DNA of 64,000 nt, from assembly GCF_000422205.1 (NCBI RefSeq), contig NZ_ATHV01000022.1:140777-204776 (forward strand), in the 5' to 3' direction. This DNA comes from Desulfovibrio sp. X2. Lineage in GTDB: Bacteria > Desulfobacterota > Desulfovibrionia > Desulfovibrionales > Desulfovibrionaceae. A program made the position numbers and the translations under genes. Shown here in pieces: positions 1 through 8,797 of this stretch. Below the pieces are notes generated by a model, which saw only the letters and a list, made by a program, of their open reading frames with translations, was not told where the DNA came from and did no database searches. Position 1 is the first letter of the stretch, and every line of letters begins with the position of its first letter.

Positions 1-984
1 GGTCTTGCCGGTGCCGCGCACCACCGTGGTCAGGGGATCCTCGTCGATGATCACGTGCAGCTGCGTCTCGCGGGAGATGAGCCTGTCCAGCCCCTTGAGC
101 AGCGCGCCGCCGCCCGCGAGCAGCAGGCCGTTGCGGGCTATGTCGCCGACCAGTTCGGGCGGGGTCTTCTCGAGGGCGGTGCGCGTGGCGCGCACGATGA
201 CGCTCACGGGCTCCTGGATGGCCTCGCGGATGTGGCCGTCCGTGACCGTGACCGAGGACGGGGTGCCGGTGATCAGGTTCTTGCCCGAGACGTCCATGGT
301 CATCTGCTCGGGCAGCGGGTAGGCCGAACCGATGGCGATCTTGATGCGCTCGGCCATGTTCTCGCCTATGAGCATCTGGAACTGGTCCTGGAAATAGCGC
401 TGGATGGCCTCGTTCAGCTCGTCGCCCGCCACGCGCACGGATTCGGCGTAGGCCACGGCCGAGAGCGAGATGACCGCGACCTCGGTGGTGCCGCCGCCGA
501 TGTCCACGACCATGTTGCCCACGGGCTGGTCGATGGGCAGGCCCGCGCCGATGGCCGCGGCCATCGGCTCCTCGACCAGCCTGACTTCGCGCGCTCCGGC
601 CTGCTGCGCGGACTCGATGACCGCGCGCTTTTCAACCTGGGTGATGCCGGTGGGCACGCAGATGACGATCTTGGGCTTGACGATGCGCATGCCGCTTATG
701 ACCTTGCGCACGAAAAAGGCGATCATCTCCCGCGTGACCTCGAAGTCGGCGATGACGCCGTCCTTCAGCGGCCGGATCGCCCGGATCTTCTCCGGGGTGC
801 GGCCCATGTATTCCTTGGCCTCCTTGCCCACGGCGATGATCCGGCCCTCGCGGTTGTCGATGGCCACCACGGAAGGCTCGTTGAGCACGATGCCGTCCTT
901 GGCCGTATAGAGAAGCGAGTTGGCCGTGCCGAGGTCCATGGCCAGGTTTGTGCCAAGGAAGCCGAACAGTTTGCTGAAGAACAT
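1..984 (-). CDS. mreB: rod shape-determining protein MreB (C-terminus beyond window)
   Basis: Bacterial actin homologue that polymerises under the inner membrane and positions cell-wall synthesis. The product begins MFFSKLFGFLGTNLAMDLGT, with the phosphate-1 motif DLGTANSLLY, an internal DIGGGTTEVAV phosphate-2 motif, and near the window edge DPLTTVVRGTGKT, which is the MreB C-terminal signature. In all, 328 codons are present; the family is about 345 residues, so only some 15-20 residues are missing past the left edge. It lies 70 nt downstream of the GAF gene on the same strand and is probably transcribed with it. Identification rests on motif recognition and is firm. Confidence 0.96.
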   Translation of the reverse strand, partial: MFFSKLFGFLGTNLAMDLGTANSLLYTAKDGIVLNEPSVVAIDNREGRIIAVGKEAKEYMGRTPEKIRAIRPLKDGVIADFEVTREMIAFFVRKVISGMRIVKPKIVICVPTGITQVEKRAVIESAQQAGAREVRLVEEPMAAAIGAGLPIDQPVGNMVVDIGGGTTEVAVISLSAVAYAESVRVAGDELNEAIQRYFQDQFQMLIGENMAERIKIAIGSAYPLPEQMTMDVSGKNLITGTPSSVTVTDGHIREAIQEPVSVIVRATRTALEKTPPELVGDIARNGLLLAGGGALLKGLDRLISRETQLHVIIDEDPLTTVVRGTGKT

Positions 985-1054
985 AGGGTGCTCTCTTATG
1001 CCACTTCGGGGGAACGGAAGGAGTGTGCTATGGAGTCCATAACCGGATGCCGTA

Positions 1055-2023
1055 TTATTCCTTTCCCGCAGCTGAGGTCAAACGATTTTTCAGATAGAGA
1101 TTCTCGAGAAATAACGCCAGGTTGCCCGTAGCCATCGCCAGGAATGCCTTGAGGTCGTCGCTGAGGGGGACGCCCCGCTCGTCCGCTGCCACGAGCACCC
1201 CTCGGGTGCGCCTGTGCACGAGCAGCGGCAGGCAGGCCAGGGTCGCGTACGGCGCGGTGACCACGTCCTTGCCGAAGAGCGGCATGGACGAAGCGGATTC
1301 GCGGTCGCCCGAAAAGACGGGGGCGCCGTTCTTGTAGACCCAGCCGATGATCCCGTTGCCGATGGGGTAGGCCTGGTCCGGCGAGGCTCCGCGCACGGGC
1401 AGGCGGGTGGCTCCCTCCACGAAATAGTGGCGGCCGTTCTCGTCGCGCACGGTGAGGAAGACCGTGGACATGCCCGCGGCCTCGGCAACGATCTGCAGAA
1501 ATCCGTCGATGAAGGTGGTCCAGCGCGGCGTCTTGGTGCGCAGCATGGAGATGGCCTGCAGCGCCCGGTAGTAGCCGGACAGGGAGCCGTCCGCGGCGCG
1601 CTGGTCGCGGTCCTCGGCCAGGCCGACGATGAACTGGGCGAACTGGTGCAGTATCTTCTGGTCCTTGGCGCTGAAGGAGTAGGTGCGCATGCTGTCCAGG
1701 CAAAGCACGCCCATGTCGCGATCCAGCGGGCAGCCCATGAAGGCCCGCACGCGCGACTCCTCTCCGCCCTCGTAGTAGCCGAGCACGCCGCGCTTCTGGT
1801 CGAAATTGTTGATCAGGAGCGGCTCGCGGTTGCGGATGATCCAGCCCGCGAGCCCCTGTCCAGGGGCGATGACGGCACCCTTCTTGATCTTGTCGCTCAG
1901 GCTGAAGCTAGCGGCCATGGAATAGGAGCCGGCCTCCTCGGGCAGGAAGAGCACGGCGGAGTGCGCGTCGAAGACGCTGCAGATGATGCCGAGGAGCTGT
2001 TGGTTGATGGCCTTGCAGGACAT
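1055..2023 (-). CDS. protein with two GAF domains
   Basis: Cytoplasmic sensor-like protein of 322 residues with no recognisable output domain. Two GAF-type repeats can be seen: residues about 10-150 (GQGLAGWIIRNREPLLINNF, then GCPLDRDMGVLCLDS) and about 180-310 (GNGIIGWVYKNGAPVFSGD, then LPLLVHRRTRGVLVAADE). GAF domains bind small ligands such as cyclic nucleotides, haem or Fe-S, but the ligand cannot be read here. The ATG follows the DUF6485 stop by three bases with no clear ribosome-binding site, suggesting translational coupling. It precedes mreB on the same strand, so a role linked to growth or shape is possible but unproven. Confidence 0.85.
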   Translation of the reverse strand: MSCKAINQQLLGIICSVFDAHSAVLFLPEEAGSYSMAASFSLSDKIKKGAVIAPGQGLAGWIIRNREPLLINNFDQKRGVLGYYEGGEESRVRAFMGCPLDRDMGVLCLDSMRTYSFSAKDQKILHQFAQFIVGLAEDRDQRAADGSLSGYYRALQAISMLRTKTPRWTTFIDGFLQIVAEAAGMSTVFLTVRDENGRHYFVEGATRLPVRGASPDQAYPIGNGIIGWVYKNGAPVFSGDRESASSMPLFGKDVVTAPYATLACLPLLVHRRTRGVLVAADERGVPLSDDLKAFLAMATGNLALFLENLYLKNRLTSAAGKE

Positions 2024-2026
2024 GCG

Positions 2027-2245
2027 CTATTTATTAAAGCGTTGGACGAAGAAATCAACGCTGCGGTTATATGTCTTCTCATCCGTCTCGGAAAAATAGC
2101 AGCCCGGAAGTTCGCCCCTCACGCGATGGTGGTGCAGGCATTCGCAACACAGTCCATGCCGCGGGCAGGAGGTGTAAGTGCAGGTGCACTGGGCCGTGTT
2201 GGCCTTGGAGCGGGGGCACTGGGCGAGTCTCGAAGCAGAGGGCAT
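2027..2245 (-). CDS. DUF6485 family cysteine-rich small protein
   Basis: Small 72-residue protein that I recognise as the DUF6485 type: eight cysteines, mostly as CPRSKANTAQCTCTYTSCPRHG followed across a few residues by CCECLHHHR, then GELPGCYF and a C-terminal KTYNRSVDFFV. Such spacing suggests metal or Fe-S binding, but no function is established. It reads into its TAG stop one codon before the ATG of the GAF gene and shares its frame, so the two are likely co-transcribed. A TTGACA-containing promoter candidate lies about 90 nt upstream. The family assignment is from memory of the motif, not a search. Confidence 0.82.
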   Translation of the reverse strand: MPSASRLAQCPRSKANTAQCTCTYTSCPRHGLCCECLHHHRVRGELPGCYFSETDEKTYNRSVDFFVQRFNK

Positions 2246-2307
2246 GCTCGGTAATCTCCGGGTTGTCGTCGGTCGCGGCGGCGGTAGTCGTCACTCGATC
2301 GACTTTC

Positions 2308-2335
2308 ATTAGGTAATCCCGGCGGGGAGTGTCAA
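2308..2335 (-). promoter_or_regulatory. candidate sigma-70 promoter for DUF6485-GAF-mreB
   Basis: Reading the minus strand, a perfect -35 hexamer TTGACA (2335-2330) is followed after 16 nt by CCTAAT (2313-2308), four of six matches to TATAAT. It lies about 65 nt upstream of the DUF6485 ATG. It stands back to back with a plus-strand TTGACA about 60 bp away. Sequence resemblance only. Confidence 0.4.
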
Positions 2336-2396
2336 CGTGAAGAGACCTTGCGGATATGCCGGAGATATCGCCCCGTCTTTAATAATGCGAAGACCT

Positions 2397-2426
2397 TTGA
2401 CAACGGTGTCCGGCATGCCCTAGAAC
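2397..2426 (+). promoter_or_regulatory. candidate sigma-70 promoter for the 582-aa gene
   Basis: TTGACA at 2397-2402, an 18-nt spacer, then TAGAAC at 2421-2426 (four of six to consensus). Transcription would start near 2433, leaving about 29 nt of leader before the ATG at 2462. This favours 2462 over in-frame starts further upstream, which would lie before the promoter. Confidence 0.5.
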
Positions 2427-2461
2427 GGACAAAAAGGAAAACTCCGCGCAGGCACAACCAC

Positions 2462-4210
2462 ATGTCGTTTACTTGGCAGAACGCATTCAGCAAGCTCCCT
2501 CACCTGCGCTGGACCTCCCCCACCGAGGTCGAGGGACTGAGGCGCATCGACTCGCTCGAGAAGCTCAAGGACTATCTCGACTGGGTGCATATCAAGCTCT
2601 GCCTGCTCAAGCCTTTTTTCGAGGTCGAGGACTATCCCCTCGTGGATCCCCGCAGCCTGCTTCCCTCCTTTGAACCGGAACTGTTCGAGTACAAGGAGCT
2701 GCCGGGCTACCTCATGGTGGCCTTCGACCGCCAGCTGAACCCCTTCGACGAGATATTCCAGTACGACCGGCTGTACAACATCATGGCGCCGGGCGCCGAG
2801 ACGAGCGAGTCCTGCCCCCTCGAGAACACGGTCATCGACCAGAATCTCCAGATCCTTCGCTCCCGCCTGCCCAAGAAGGTGCAGGAGGGCTTTCTTTCGC
2901 GCTTCTCCGGCAAGGACATCTGCTACCTGGAGAACTACCCTCCCCTGCTCGAGTTCCTGCTGGAGATGGACCGCGCCCATGTCATCTCGCGCGACCCCTA
3001 CGGCGAATACCATCTCTCGGGCGTCTACGGCTCCCTGCCCGCCGACCTGGATACGGAGATCAAGCGCTTCGGCCTACGCATCGGCAAGTTCGCCACCGGC
3101 GACAACGAGCGCTACGAGCGCAACCGGCTTTTCGTCTACCAGTTCCTGATGGAACTTTACGGTTTCTCCATCGTCTCCGAGCGGCGCACGGCCGCGGCCC
3201 TCTTCTCGCGCCGCCTCTTCCGCATGGGCGAGCGCTTCATGGTGCGCGTGCAGGGCCAGTCGGACCGCACGATCACGACGCTCTACTCGCACCCGCAGGC
3301 CAAGAGCTATCCGCGCGTGGAGAAGGTCGCCCTGGTACGCATCGAGGAAGACCAGAAGGAGGCCATCGCCGAGCTCGAGAAGGGCGGCTTCTTCGTGGAC
3401 CGCAAGCGCCGCGCCGTGATCCTGCGCGCGGTCTACCGCCAGCACAGATTCAACCCGAAGAACGTGCGCCAGGACCGCGCCCTGTCCATCACCCGACAGG
3501 AGGTCATCCATCCCCTGACCGGCGAGATCCGCACCGATATCAACATCCTCAAGGACAGCTACAACATGATCTTGAGGCTGAACGACATCGTGCGCGGCGA
3601 GTACGTGGGCGCCGTGACCTACAAGCGCCAGGAGGTGGTCTTCAACACCGAGACGCACGAGAAGCGCCTCAAGTTCCTCTCCACCTGGCTGACCAAGCAC
3701 CAGCGCCGCATCATCGGCTACTCGGAGGAGTTCTACACCAAGGTCATCAAGGTCCTGGACAGCTACCTCCTGACCCCGGACAACTTCGAGACCTTCAACA
3801 CCATGCACGACCTCTACCAGGAGGTCTGGAGCCGGTTCAGCTACATCCAGCAGGCGCGCAAGGTGAAGATACTGGAGGATCTGGCCGACCGCCGCTCCAA
3901 GGGCGGACAGTCCCTGAACTATCTGGAGCAGCTGACCTCCATCAACGACATCCTGGCCGATCTCAAGTTCGAGATCGTCAACTATTTCGACGAACTGGTG
4001 CAGGGCGTGCTGGCCATCGGCGAGCGCGTGCTGAACGACCGCTACCTGCAGCGCACCTACGTAGAGGTGCCCGAGGACTCGCTCAGCAAATACGGCAAGG
4101 ACATCCGCCGCCAGTACCGCCGACTGGTCTCGCAGATCGACGAGTTCTCGGCCATTCGCAAGGCACGCCAGGATCGCAGCGAGACGTTCGTCATGCAGGC
4201 CGTGCTCTGA
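2462..4210 (+). CDS. conserved hypothetical protein, 582 aa
   Basis: I do not recognise a domain in this 582-residue protein. It begins MSFTWQNAFSKLPHLRWTSP, is soluble (no signal peptide or membrane segment), and is rich in charged and aromatic residues throughout, for example SEEFYTKVIKVLDSYLL and DELVQGVLAIGERVLNDRYL. The C-terminal third looks helical. It has ordinary codon use and sits alone between a divergent promoter region and gcvT, 83 nt upstream of the latter. My impression is of a lineage-restricted Desulfovibrio-type protein. The start at 2462 is chosen because the candidate promoter lies just before it; the frame stays open to 2348. Confidence 0.8.
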   Translation: MSFTWQNAFSKLPHLRWTSPTEVEGLRRIDSLEKLKDYLDWVHIKLCLLKPFFEVEDYPLVDPRSLLPSFEPELFEYKELPGYLMVAFDRQLNPFDEIFQYDRLYNIMAPGAETSESCPLENTVIDQNLQILRSRLPKKVQEGFLSRFSGKDICYLENYPPLLEFLLEMDRAHVISRDPYGEYHLSGVYGSLPADLDTEIKRFGLRIGKFATGDNERYERNRLFVYQFLMELYGFSIVSERRTAAALFSRRLFRMGERFMVRVQGQSDRTITTLYSHPQAKSYPRVEKVALVRIEEDQKEAIAELEKGGFFVDRKRRAVILRAVYRQHRFNPKNVRQDRALSITRQEVIHPLTGEIRTDINILKDSYNMILRLNDIVRGEYVGAVTYKRQEVVFNTETHEKRLKFLSTWLTKHQRRIIGYSEEFYTKVIKVLDSYLLTPDNFETFNTMHDLYQEVWSRFSYIQQARKVKILEDLADRRSKGGQSLNYLEQLTSINDILADLKFEIVNYFDELVQGVLAIGERVLNDRYLQRTYVEVPEDSLSKYGKDIRRQYRRLVSQIDEFSAIRKARQDRSETFVMQAVL

Positions 4211-4293
4211 TGTCTCGTTGCTCTTCCGCCCGTTTTCCCGCATAATAATCCCCCACTGCTCGCCGAGCAGGTCGAAGAACCCTGGAGGATGGA

Positions 4294-5379
4294 ATGTCTG
4301 CGCTGAAGGAAACTCCGCTGTCCGGCTGGCATGCCGAGCACGGCGCGAAAATGGTCGATTTCGCCGGATGGAAGATGCCCGTGCAGTACGAGGGCATCAT
4401 CAAGGAGCACGAGCAGACGCGCACTGCTGCGGCGGTCTTCGATATCTGCCACATGGGCGAGTTCCTGCTCAAGGGCCCGGGCGCGCGCGACGCGCTGGAC
4501 CGCATCGTGACCCACAACCTGCTTACCCTGGGCGCGGGCAAGTGCCGCTACGGCTTCATGCTCAACGAGCGCGGCGGCGTGCTGGACGACCTCATCGTCT
4601 ACTGCCTGGGCGAGGACGACTACATGCTCGTGGTCAACGGCGCCTGCGAGGAGTCCGACTTCTCCTGGTGCGCCGGTCACCTGCCCCACGGCCTGACCTT
4701 CACCAACGTCTCGGCCGAGACGGCCAAGATCGACCTGCAAGGACCGCGCTCTCTGGACGCCCTGGAAAAGGCCCTCGGCTCCTCGTGGGGCCACCTCAAG
4801 TATTTCAACTTCGAGCGCAGCACCTTCGACGGCGCCCCGCTCATCGTCTCCCGCACCGGCTACACGGGCGAGCTCGGCTACGAGCTCTACCTGCCCTGGA
4901 ACAAGGCCCTGGCCATGTGGGAGCTGCTGCTCGGCGTGGACTACGTGAAGCCCGCGGGCCTGGGCGCACGCGACACCCTGCGGCTGGAGATGGGCTACCC
5001 CCTCTACGGCCAGGATCTGGACACCGAGCACACGCCCGTGGAGGCCGGATACGGCTTCCTCATGGGCAAGGAAGGTCCCTTCGTCGGCAAGGAGGCGCTC
5101 GGCGAGGTGCGCGGAAAGCTCGTGCCCCTGGAGATCGAGGGGCGCCGCAGCGCGCGCCACGGCGACGCGGTCCTCGGGCCCGGCGGCAAGCCCTGCGGCG
5201 TGGTCACCAGCGGCGCCTTCTCGCCCACCCTCGGCCACTGCCTGGCCCTGGCCTACGTGGACGCGGCCCAGGCCGAGCGCGCCACGTTCACCATCAAGGG
5301 TCAGCGCGTCGATCTCCCTGCCAAGCGCAGCGAACTGCCTTTCTTCAAGGAAGGCACGGCGCGCATGAAGACCGCCTAA
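4294..5379 (+). CDS. gcvT: aminomethyltransferase (glycine cleavage T protein)
   Basis: T protein of the glycine cleavage system: transfers the aminomethyl carbon from lipoylated H protein to tetrahydrofolate, releasing ammonia. The 361-residue product has the usual family length and landmarks: KMVDFAGWKMPVQYEGI near the N-terminus, DICHMGEFLLKGPGA, the folate-domain stretch SRTGYTGELGYELY, and GLGARDTLRLEMGYPLYG. CTGGAGGATGGA supplies a ribosome-binding site just before ATG. No gcvH or gcvP is adjacent; downstream are rsmE and rarA on the same strand. The other glycine cleavage subunits must be elsewhere, or the protein serves another folate-linked role. Confidence 0.95.
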   Translation: MSALKETPLSGWHAEHGAKMVDFAGWKMPVQYEGIIKEHEQTRTAAAVFDICHMGEFLLKGPGARDALDRIVTHNLLTLGAGKCRYGFMLNERGGVLDDLIVYCLGEDDYMLVVNGACEESDFSWCAGHLPHGLTFTNVSAETAKIDLQGPRSLDALEKALGSSWGHLKYFNFERSTFDGAPLIVSRTGYTGELGYELYLPWNKALAMWELLLGVDYVKPAGLGARDTLRLEMGYPLYGQDLDTEHTPVEAGYGFLMGKEGPFVGKEALGEVRGKLVPLEIEGRRSARHGDAVLGPGGKPCGVVTSGAFSPTLGHCLALAYVDAAQAERATFTIKGQRVDLPAKRSELPFFKEGTARMKTA

Positions 5380-5388
5380 GGGGCAGTC

Positions 5389-6126
5389 TTGGGCCGACTG
5401 GACGGCTTCTACCTCCCCCCTGAGCAGTGGGGCGCGCCTTTCATCCTCACGGGCGGAGAGGCGCGCCACCTGCTGCTGGTGCTGCGGGCCGCGCCCGGCA
5501 CGCGTGTGCGCCTCTTCGACGGCCAGGGACACGAGGGTGTCTTCCGCCTCGTGGAGGCAAAGAAGGACCGTGCCCGCCTGGAGCCCGAAGAGCTGCGCGA
5601 CGTGCCGCCCCCCGGGGACGGCCTGACGCTCGCCGTGGGCTTCTCCAAGTCCGCCCGCCGCGACTGGCTCCTGGAAAAGGCAGTGGAGCTCGGCGCTGCG
5701 GGTCTCGTCTTCTGGCAGGCCCAGCACAGCCAGGGCCGCGTGCCGGACGCGCCCAAGGACAGCTGGCGCGACAAGCTCGTCTCGGCCGCCAAGCAGTGCG
5801 GCTCTGCCTGGCTGCCCACGCTCTCCGTGCTGCCCGGAGGCGTCAGGGAGCTTTCCGAACTCGGCAAATCCTTTGACGATCGCGTGCTGCTCTGGGAAAA
5901 TGAGACACGCGCGGCCTTCGACCCCGCGGAACTCAAAGGCTCCTGCCTGGCCGTCGTCGGCCCGGAGGGGGGCCTGACCGACGCTGAGGCCGAGGCACTG
6001 TGCGCGGCGGGCTTTGCCGCGCGTCATCTCGGGCATTCGGTCCTGCGCCTGGAGACGGCCGCGCTGCTCACGCTGGGCCTCGCCTACCATCACCGCACGC
6101 TGGAGTTGCAGCGCGGCCGGGAATAG
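5389..6126 (+). CDS. rsmE: 16S rRNA (uracil-1498-N3)-methyltransferase RsmE
   Basis: SAM-dependent SPOUT methyltransferase that makes m3U1498 in 16S rRNA. The 245 residues show the N-terminal PUA-like part (GGEARHLLLVLRAAPGTRV, then LFDGQGHEG) and the C-terminal knot with AVGPEGG-type motif (AVVGPEGGLTDAEAE) and LGHSVLRLETAAL, which are diagnostic. Translation appears to begin at TTG 5389, with AAGGGGC a few bases upstream, 9 nt after the gcvT stop; no ATG in frame would retain the N-terminus. It sits in the plus-strand run gcvT-rsmE-rarA. Confidence 0.95.
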   Translation: MGRLDGFYLPPEQWGAPFILTGGEARHLLLVLRAAPGTRVRLFDGQGHEGVFRLVEAKKDRARLEPEELRDVPPPGDGLTLAVGFSKSARRDWLLEKAVELGAAGLVFWQAQHSQGRVPDAPKDSWRDKLVSAAKQCGSAWLPTLSVLPGGVRELSELGKSFDDRVLLWENETRAAFDPAELKGSCLAVVGPEGGLTDAEAEALCAAGFAARHLGHSVLRLETAALLTLGLAYHHRTLELQRGRE

Positions 6127-6171
6127 ATTCCGTCCGCAGCCCCGCGCACCGGCAAGGAACGACCACAGTCC

Positions 6172-7413
6172 ATGAAGATAGATCTGGCGCTCAATACTCC
6201 ACTGGCCGAACGCCTGAGGCCCAAGAGCATCGATGAATTCATCGGCCAGCGCCACCTGCGCGGCAAGCTCACGACCATGGCCGCGGGCGGACGCCTGCCG
6301 AGCATGCTGCTCTTCGGCCCCCCGGGCTGCGGCAAGTCCACCATCGCCCTCCTCCTGGCCAAGGCCACCGGCCAGCCCTTCCGCCGCCTCTCCGCGCCCG
6401 AGACCGGCCTCGCCGCCCTGCGCAAGGAGATCCAGGGCTTCAAGATCCTCATCCTGGACGAACTGCACCGCTACTCCAAGGCGCAGCAGGACTTCTTCCT
6501 GCCCATCCTCGAGTCCGGCGAGCTGACGCTTCTGGCCACGACCACGGAGAACCCCTCCTTTTCGGTCACGCGCCAGCTCCTCTCCAGGCTGCACGTGCTG
6601 AAGCTGCGCCCCCTGGACCCCGAGGAGCTGCAGGAGGTGGCCCGGCGGGGAGCCGAGGCCCTGGGCATGGCCCTGGAGGACGAAAGCCTGGCCCTGCTGG
6701 CCTCCATGTCCGCGGGCGACGCGCGCACGCTGCTGAACCTCATGGAGTACGCGGCCAAGCTGCCGCCGGAGAAGCTGGCCCCGGCCGAGCTGGCCAAGAC
6801 CCTGCCCGAGATGATGATCCGCGGGGACAGGGGCGGCGACACGCACTACGAGCTGGCCTCGGCAATGATCAAGTCCATCCGCGGCTCGGACCCGGACGCA
6901 GCCCTCTACTACCTGGCCTGCATGCTGGAAGGCGGCGAGGACCCCCGTTTCATCTGCCGCCGCCTGGTCCTCTCGGCCTCCGAGGACGTGGGGCTGGCCG
7001 ATCCGTACGCCCTGGCCATGGCCGTCAGCGCGCAGCACGCCGTGGAATTCGTGGGCATGCCCGAGGGTTTCATCCCGCTGGCCGAATGCGCCGTCTACCT
7101 GGCGCTCGCGCCCAAGAGCAATTCCACCTACGCCGCCTACCTCATGGCCCAGCAGGAGATCCGGCGCGAGGGCCCTCGCCCCGTGCCGCTGCATCTGCGA
7201 AACGCCGCCACCAAGCTGCAGAAGGACTGGGGCTACGGTCGGGGCTACAAGTATCCCCACGCCTATCCCGAGGGATGGGCCGACCAGGACTACCTGCCCC
7301 AAGAGATCGTGGGAAGGCGGTTCTACCAGCCCAAGGAGCACGGCCTCGAGGCCAAGCTCACCCTTTGGTACCAGAAGATCCAGAAGATGAAGGGCGGGCG
7401 CCGCAAGGGCTAG
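6172..7413 (+). CDS. rarA: replication-associated recombination protein A (RarA/MgsA AAA+ ATPase)
   Basis: Clamp-loader-like AAA+ ATPase acting at stalled replication forks, 413 residues. Seen: LAERLRPKSIDEFIGQRHL, Walker A GPPGCGKST, Walker B ILILDELHRYSKAQQD (the family DExHR-AQQD signature), sensor 1 ATTTENPSFSV, sensor 2 SAGDARTLLNL. The C-terminal tetramerisation part contains DPDAALYYLACMLEGGEDP and SEDVGLADPYAL, and ends with YKYPHAYPEGW. The ATG at 6172 has an AAGGA element about 15 nt upstream (CAAGGAACGACC). The gene ends convergently with the glycosyltransferase at 7469. Confidence 0.96.
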   Translation: MKIDLALNTPLAERLRPKSIDEFIGQRHLRGKLTTMAAGGRLPSMLLFGPPGCGKSTIALLLAKATGQPFRRLSAPETGLAALRKEIQGFKILILDELHRYSKAQQDFFLPILESGELTLLATTTENPSFSVTRQLLSRLHVLKLRPLDPEELQEVARRGAEALGMALEDESLALLASMSAGDARTLLNLMEYAAKLPPEKLAPAELAKTLPEMMIRGDRGGDTHYELASAMIKSIRGSDPDAALYYLACMLEGGEDPRFICRRLVLSASEDVGLADPYALAMAVSAQHAVEFVGMPEGFIPLAECAVYLALAPKSNSTYAAYLMAQQEIRREGPRPVPLHLRNAATKLQKDWGYGRGYKYPHAYPEGWADQDYLPQEIVGRRFYQPKEHGLEAKLTLWYQKIQKMKGGRRKG

Positions 7414-7468
7414 CCCCAGCACTCCTCGTTTCGGGGCGGATGAGGAAGCCAGGGGCGAAGGCGCCGGA

Positions 7469-8797
7469 TCAGGCGTTTCCGCCGTACTGCTTGCGCCATT
7501 CGTCCAGGAAGAGAACTGCCGTGTCCAGGGGGTCGAGCTTGCCCTTCTGGCTGCGCACTGCCCAGACCAGGTCGTCGAAGCTGACGTCCCCGGAAAGCCC
7601 GAGCCGCTCGCGCAAGGCCGCGAGCTTCGCACGCAGTTCCTCGGGCAGGCCGTCCTCGAGCGAGGCGGCCGACGCCGCGGCGCGGGGCCATTCGGGCAGG
7701 CGCCGCGGCAGACGTTCGGCGCAGAATTCCAGCAGACGCCCCATGCGGTGCTCGTAGGTGTGCTCCGTCAGGACGCGCGCCCGCGCCTTCTCCGCCACGG
7801 CGCGGCGCTCCTCGCCGCGCGAGAGGTAGTGCCCCACCATCTCCTTCAACTCGTCCAGCGAGGAGAAGCGGACCACTTCGTTTGCGGCGAAGCATTCGTC
7901 GAGGAGCGAACGCCTGTCCACGAGCTGGAACGCCCCGCAGGCGGCCAACTCGAAGGTGCGCGGGTTCACGAAATCGCCGTTTGTAACGAGTCGCGCGGGA
8001 TCGACGCTCGAATGCAGATTCAGGTTCACGCGCGAGGCGTTGAAGATCTTCACGCACTCCTCGGAGGAGACGCGGCGGCCGCCCTCCTGCACGTAGGGCT
8101 CGAGCACCGGATCGCCGTCCCAGTCGCTGCCCCAGATCTTGAAGTCGAAGCCGAGGAGCTGGCGGAAGGCCACGCGGCGGTTGGCGTAGCCCGCGCCCAT
8201 GAAGGACAGGTCCGAGCCGAAACGGTGCCGCTCCGCGGGCGAAAGCTCGAGCGGTCGATGGAAGTCCGGATCCGCGGCCAGCGGGAGATAGAGCGCGTTC
8301 TCCTGGCCGATGGCGGAAAGCTCCGCGAAGAACGGCTCCTTCTGGATCACGGCGAAGACGTCGTAGAGCGGGGCGAAGGCCTGCCAGTAGGTGAAGAGGC
8401 GGAAGTCCTCCACGAACCACATGGCAGTGGGGATTTGGAGGCTTCTCAGCCGCTTCAGCGCCTGGCGGGAGAGCGGGGCCTGTGCCATGGCCAGTACCAG
8501 GTCCGGGGCGAACGTCTCGGCCTTGGCCACCACGGCCTGGGAGACGACCTGCAGATACGAGTTCTGCAGGTGCTCGAGCTTGTCCGCCGCGACTTTCAGC
8601 GCGCGCAGGGCCAGGTAGGTGGGGTGGAAATCTGGCGATTCAACGACCTCCACCACGTGGCCGAGCCGCGTGAGTGCCGCGGCCGCGAAGCGGCCCACGG
8701 GCAGCGAGCCGCCGTAGAGCGGCAGGACCAGGAGGATGCGCAGCGGACGCGCGAAGCCGTCGGCCGAAGAGGGTGCGGAAGGGGTCATGGGAGGCAT
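7469..8797 (-). CDS. CgeB-type glycosyltransferase
   Basis: Probable GT-B glycosyltransferase of the CgeB/DUF3880 type, 442 residues. N-terminal Rossmann-like part begins LRILLVLPLYGGSLPVGRFAAA. The centre has LSFMGAGYANRRVAFRQLL and IWGSDWDGDP. The C-terminal part has NLNLHSSVDPARLVTNGDF, RTFELAACGAFQLVDRR and a final helical segment, typical of a nucleotide-sugar-binding half. Its first 13 nt overlap the end of the upstream GT9 gene, so the two are translationally coupled and probably act on the same glycan (LPS core, flagellin or another surface polymer). Acceptor and donor cannot be told from sequence. Confidence 0.85.
   Translation of the reverse strand: MPPMTPSAPSSADGFARPLRILLVLPLYGGSLPVGRFAAAALTRLGHVVEVVESPDFHPTYLALRALKVAADKLEHLQNSYLQVVSQAVVAKAETFAPDLVLAMAQAPLSRQALKRLRSLQIPTAMWFVEDFRLFTYWQAFAPLYDVFAVIQKEPFFAELSAIGQENALYLPLAADPDFHRPLELSPAERHRFGSDLSFMGAGYANRRVAFRQLLGFDFKIWGSDWDGDPVLEPYVQEGGRRVSSEECVKIFNASRVNLNLHSSVDPARLVTNGDFVNPRTFELAACGAFQLVDRRSLLDECFAANEVVRFSSLDELKEMVGHYLSRGEERRAVAEKARARVLTEHTYEHRMGRLLEFCAERLPRRLPEWPRAAASAASLEDGLPEELRAKLAALRERLGLSGDVSFDDLVWAVRSQKGKLDPLDTAVLFLDEWRKQYGGNA

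Noticed and set aside
2027..2029. TAG between DUF6485 and GAF genes as pyrrolysine or read-through codon
   Set aside because: An ATG follows after one codon and each part is complete by itself; no sign of pyrrolysine use.
4211..4293. Glycine riboswitch upstream of gcvT
   Set aside because: Only 83 nt lie between the genes and no paired aptamer structure is visible.
4057..7632. Very long antisense open frame (almost 1200 codons) opposite gcvT, rsmE and rarA
   Set aside because: Translation is low-complexity Gly/Leu/Ala/Gln/His-rich with no domain; it is the usual shadow of strongly GC3-biased genes on the other strand.
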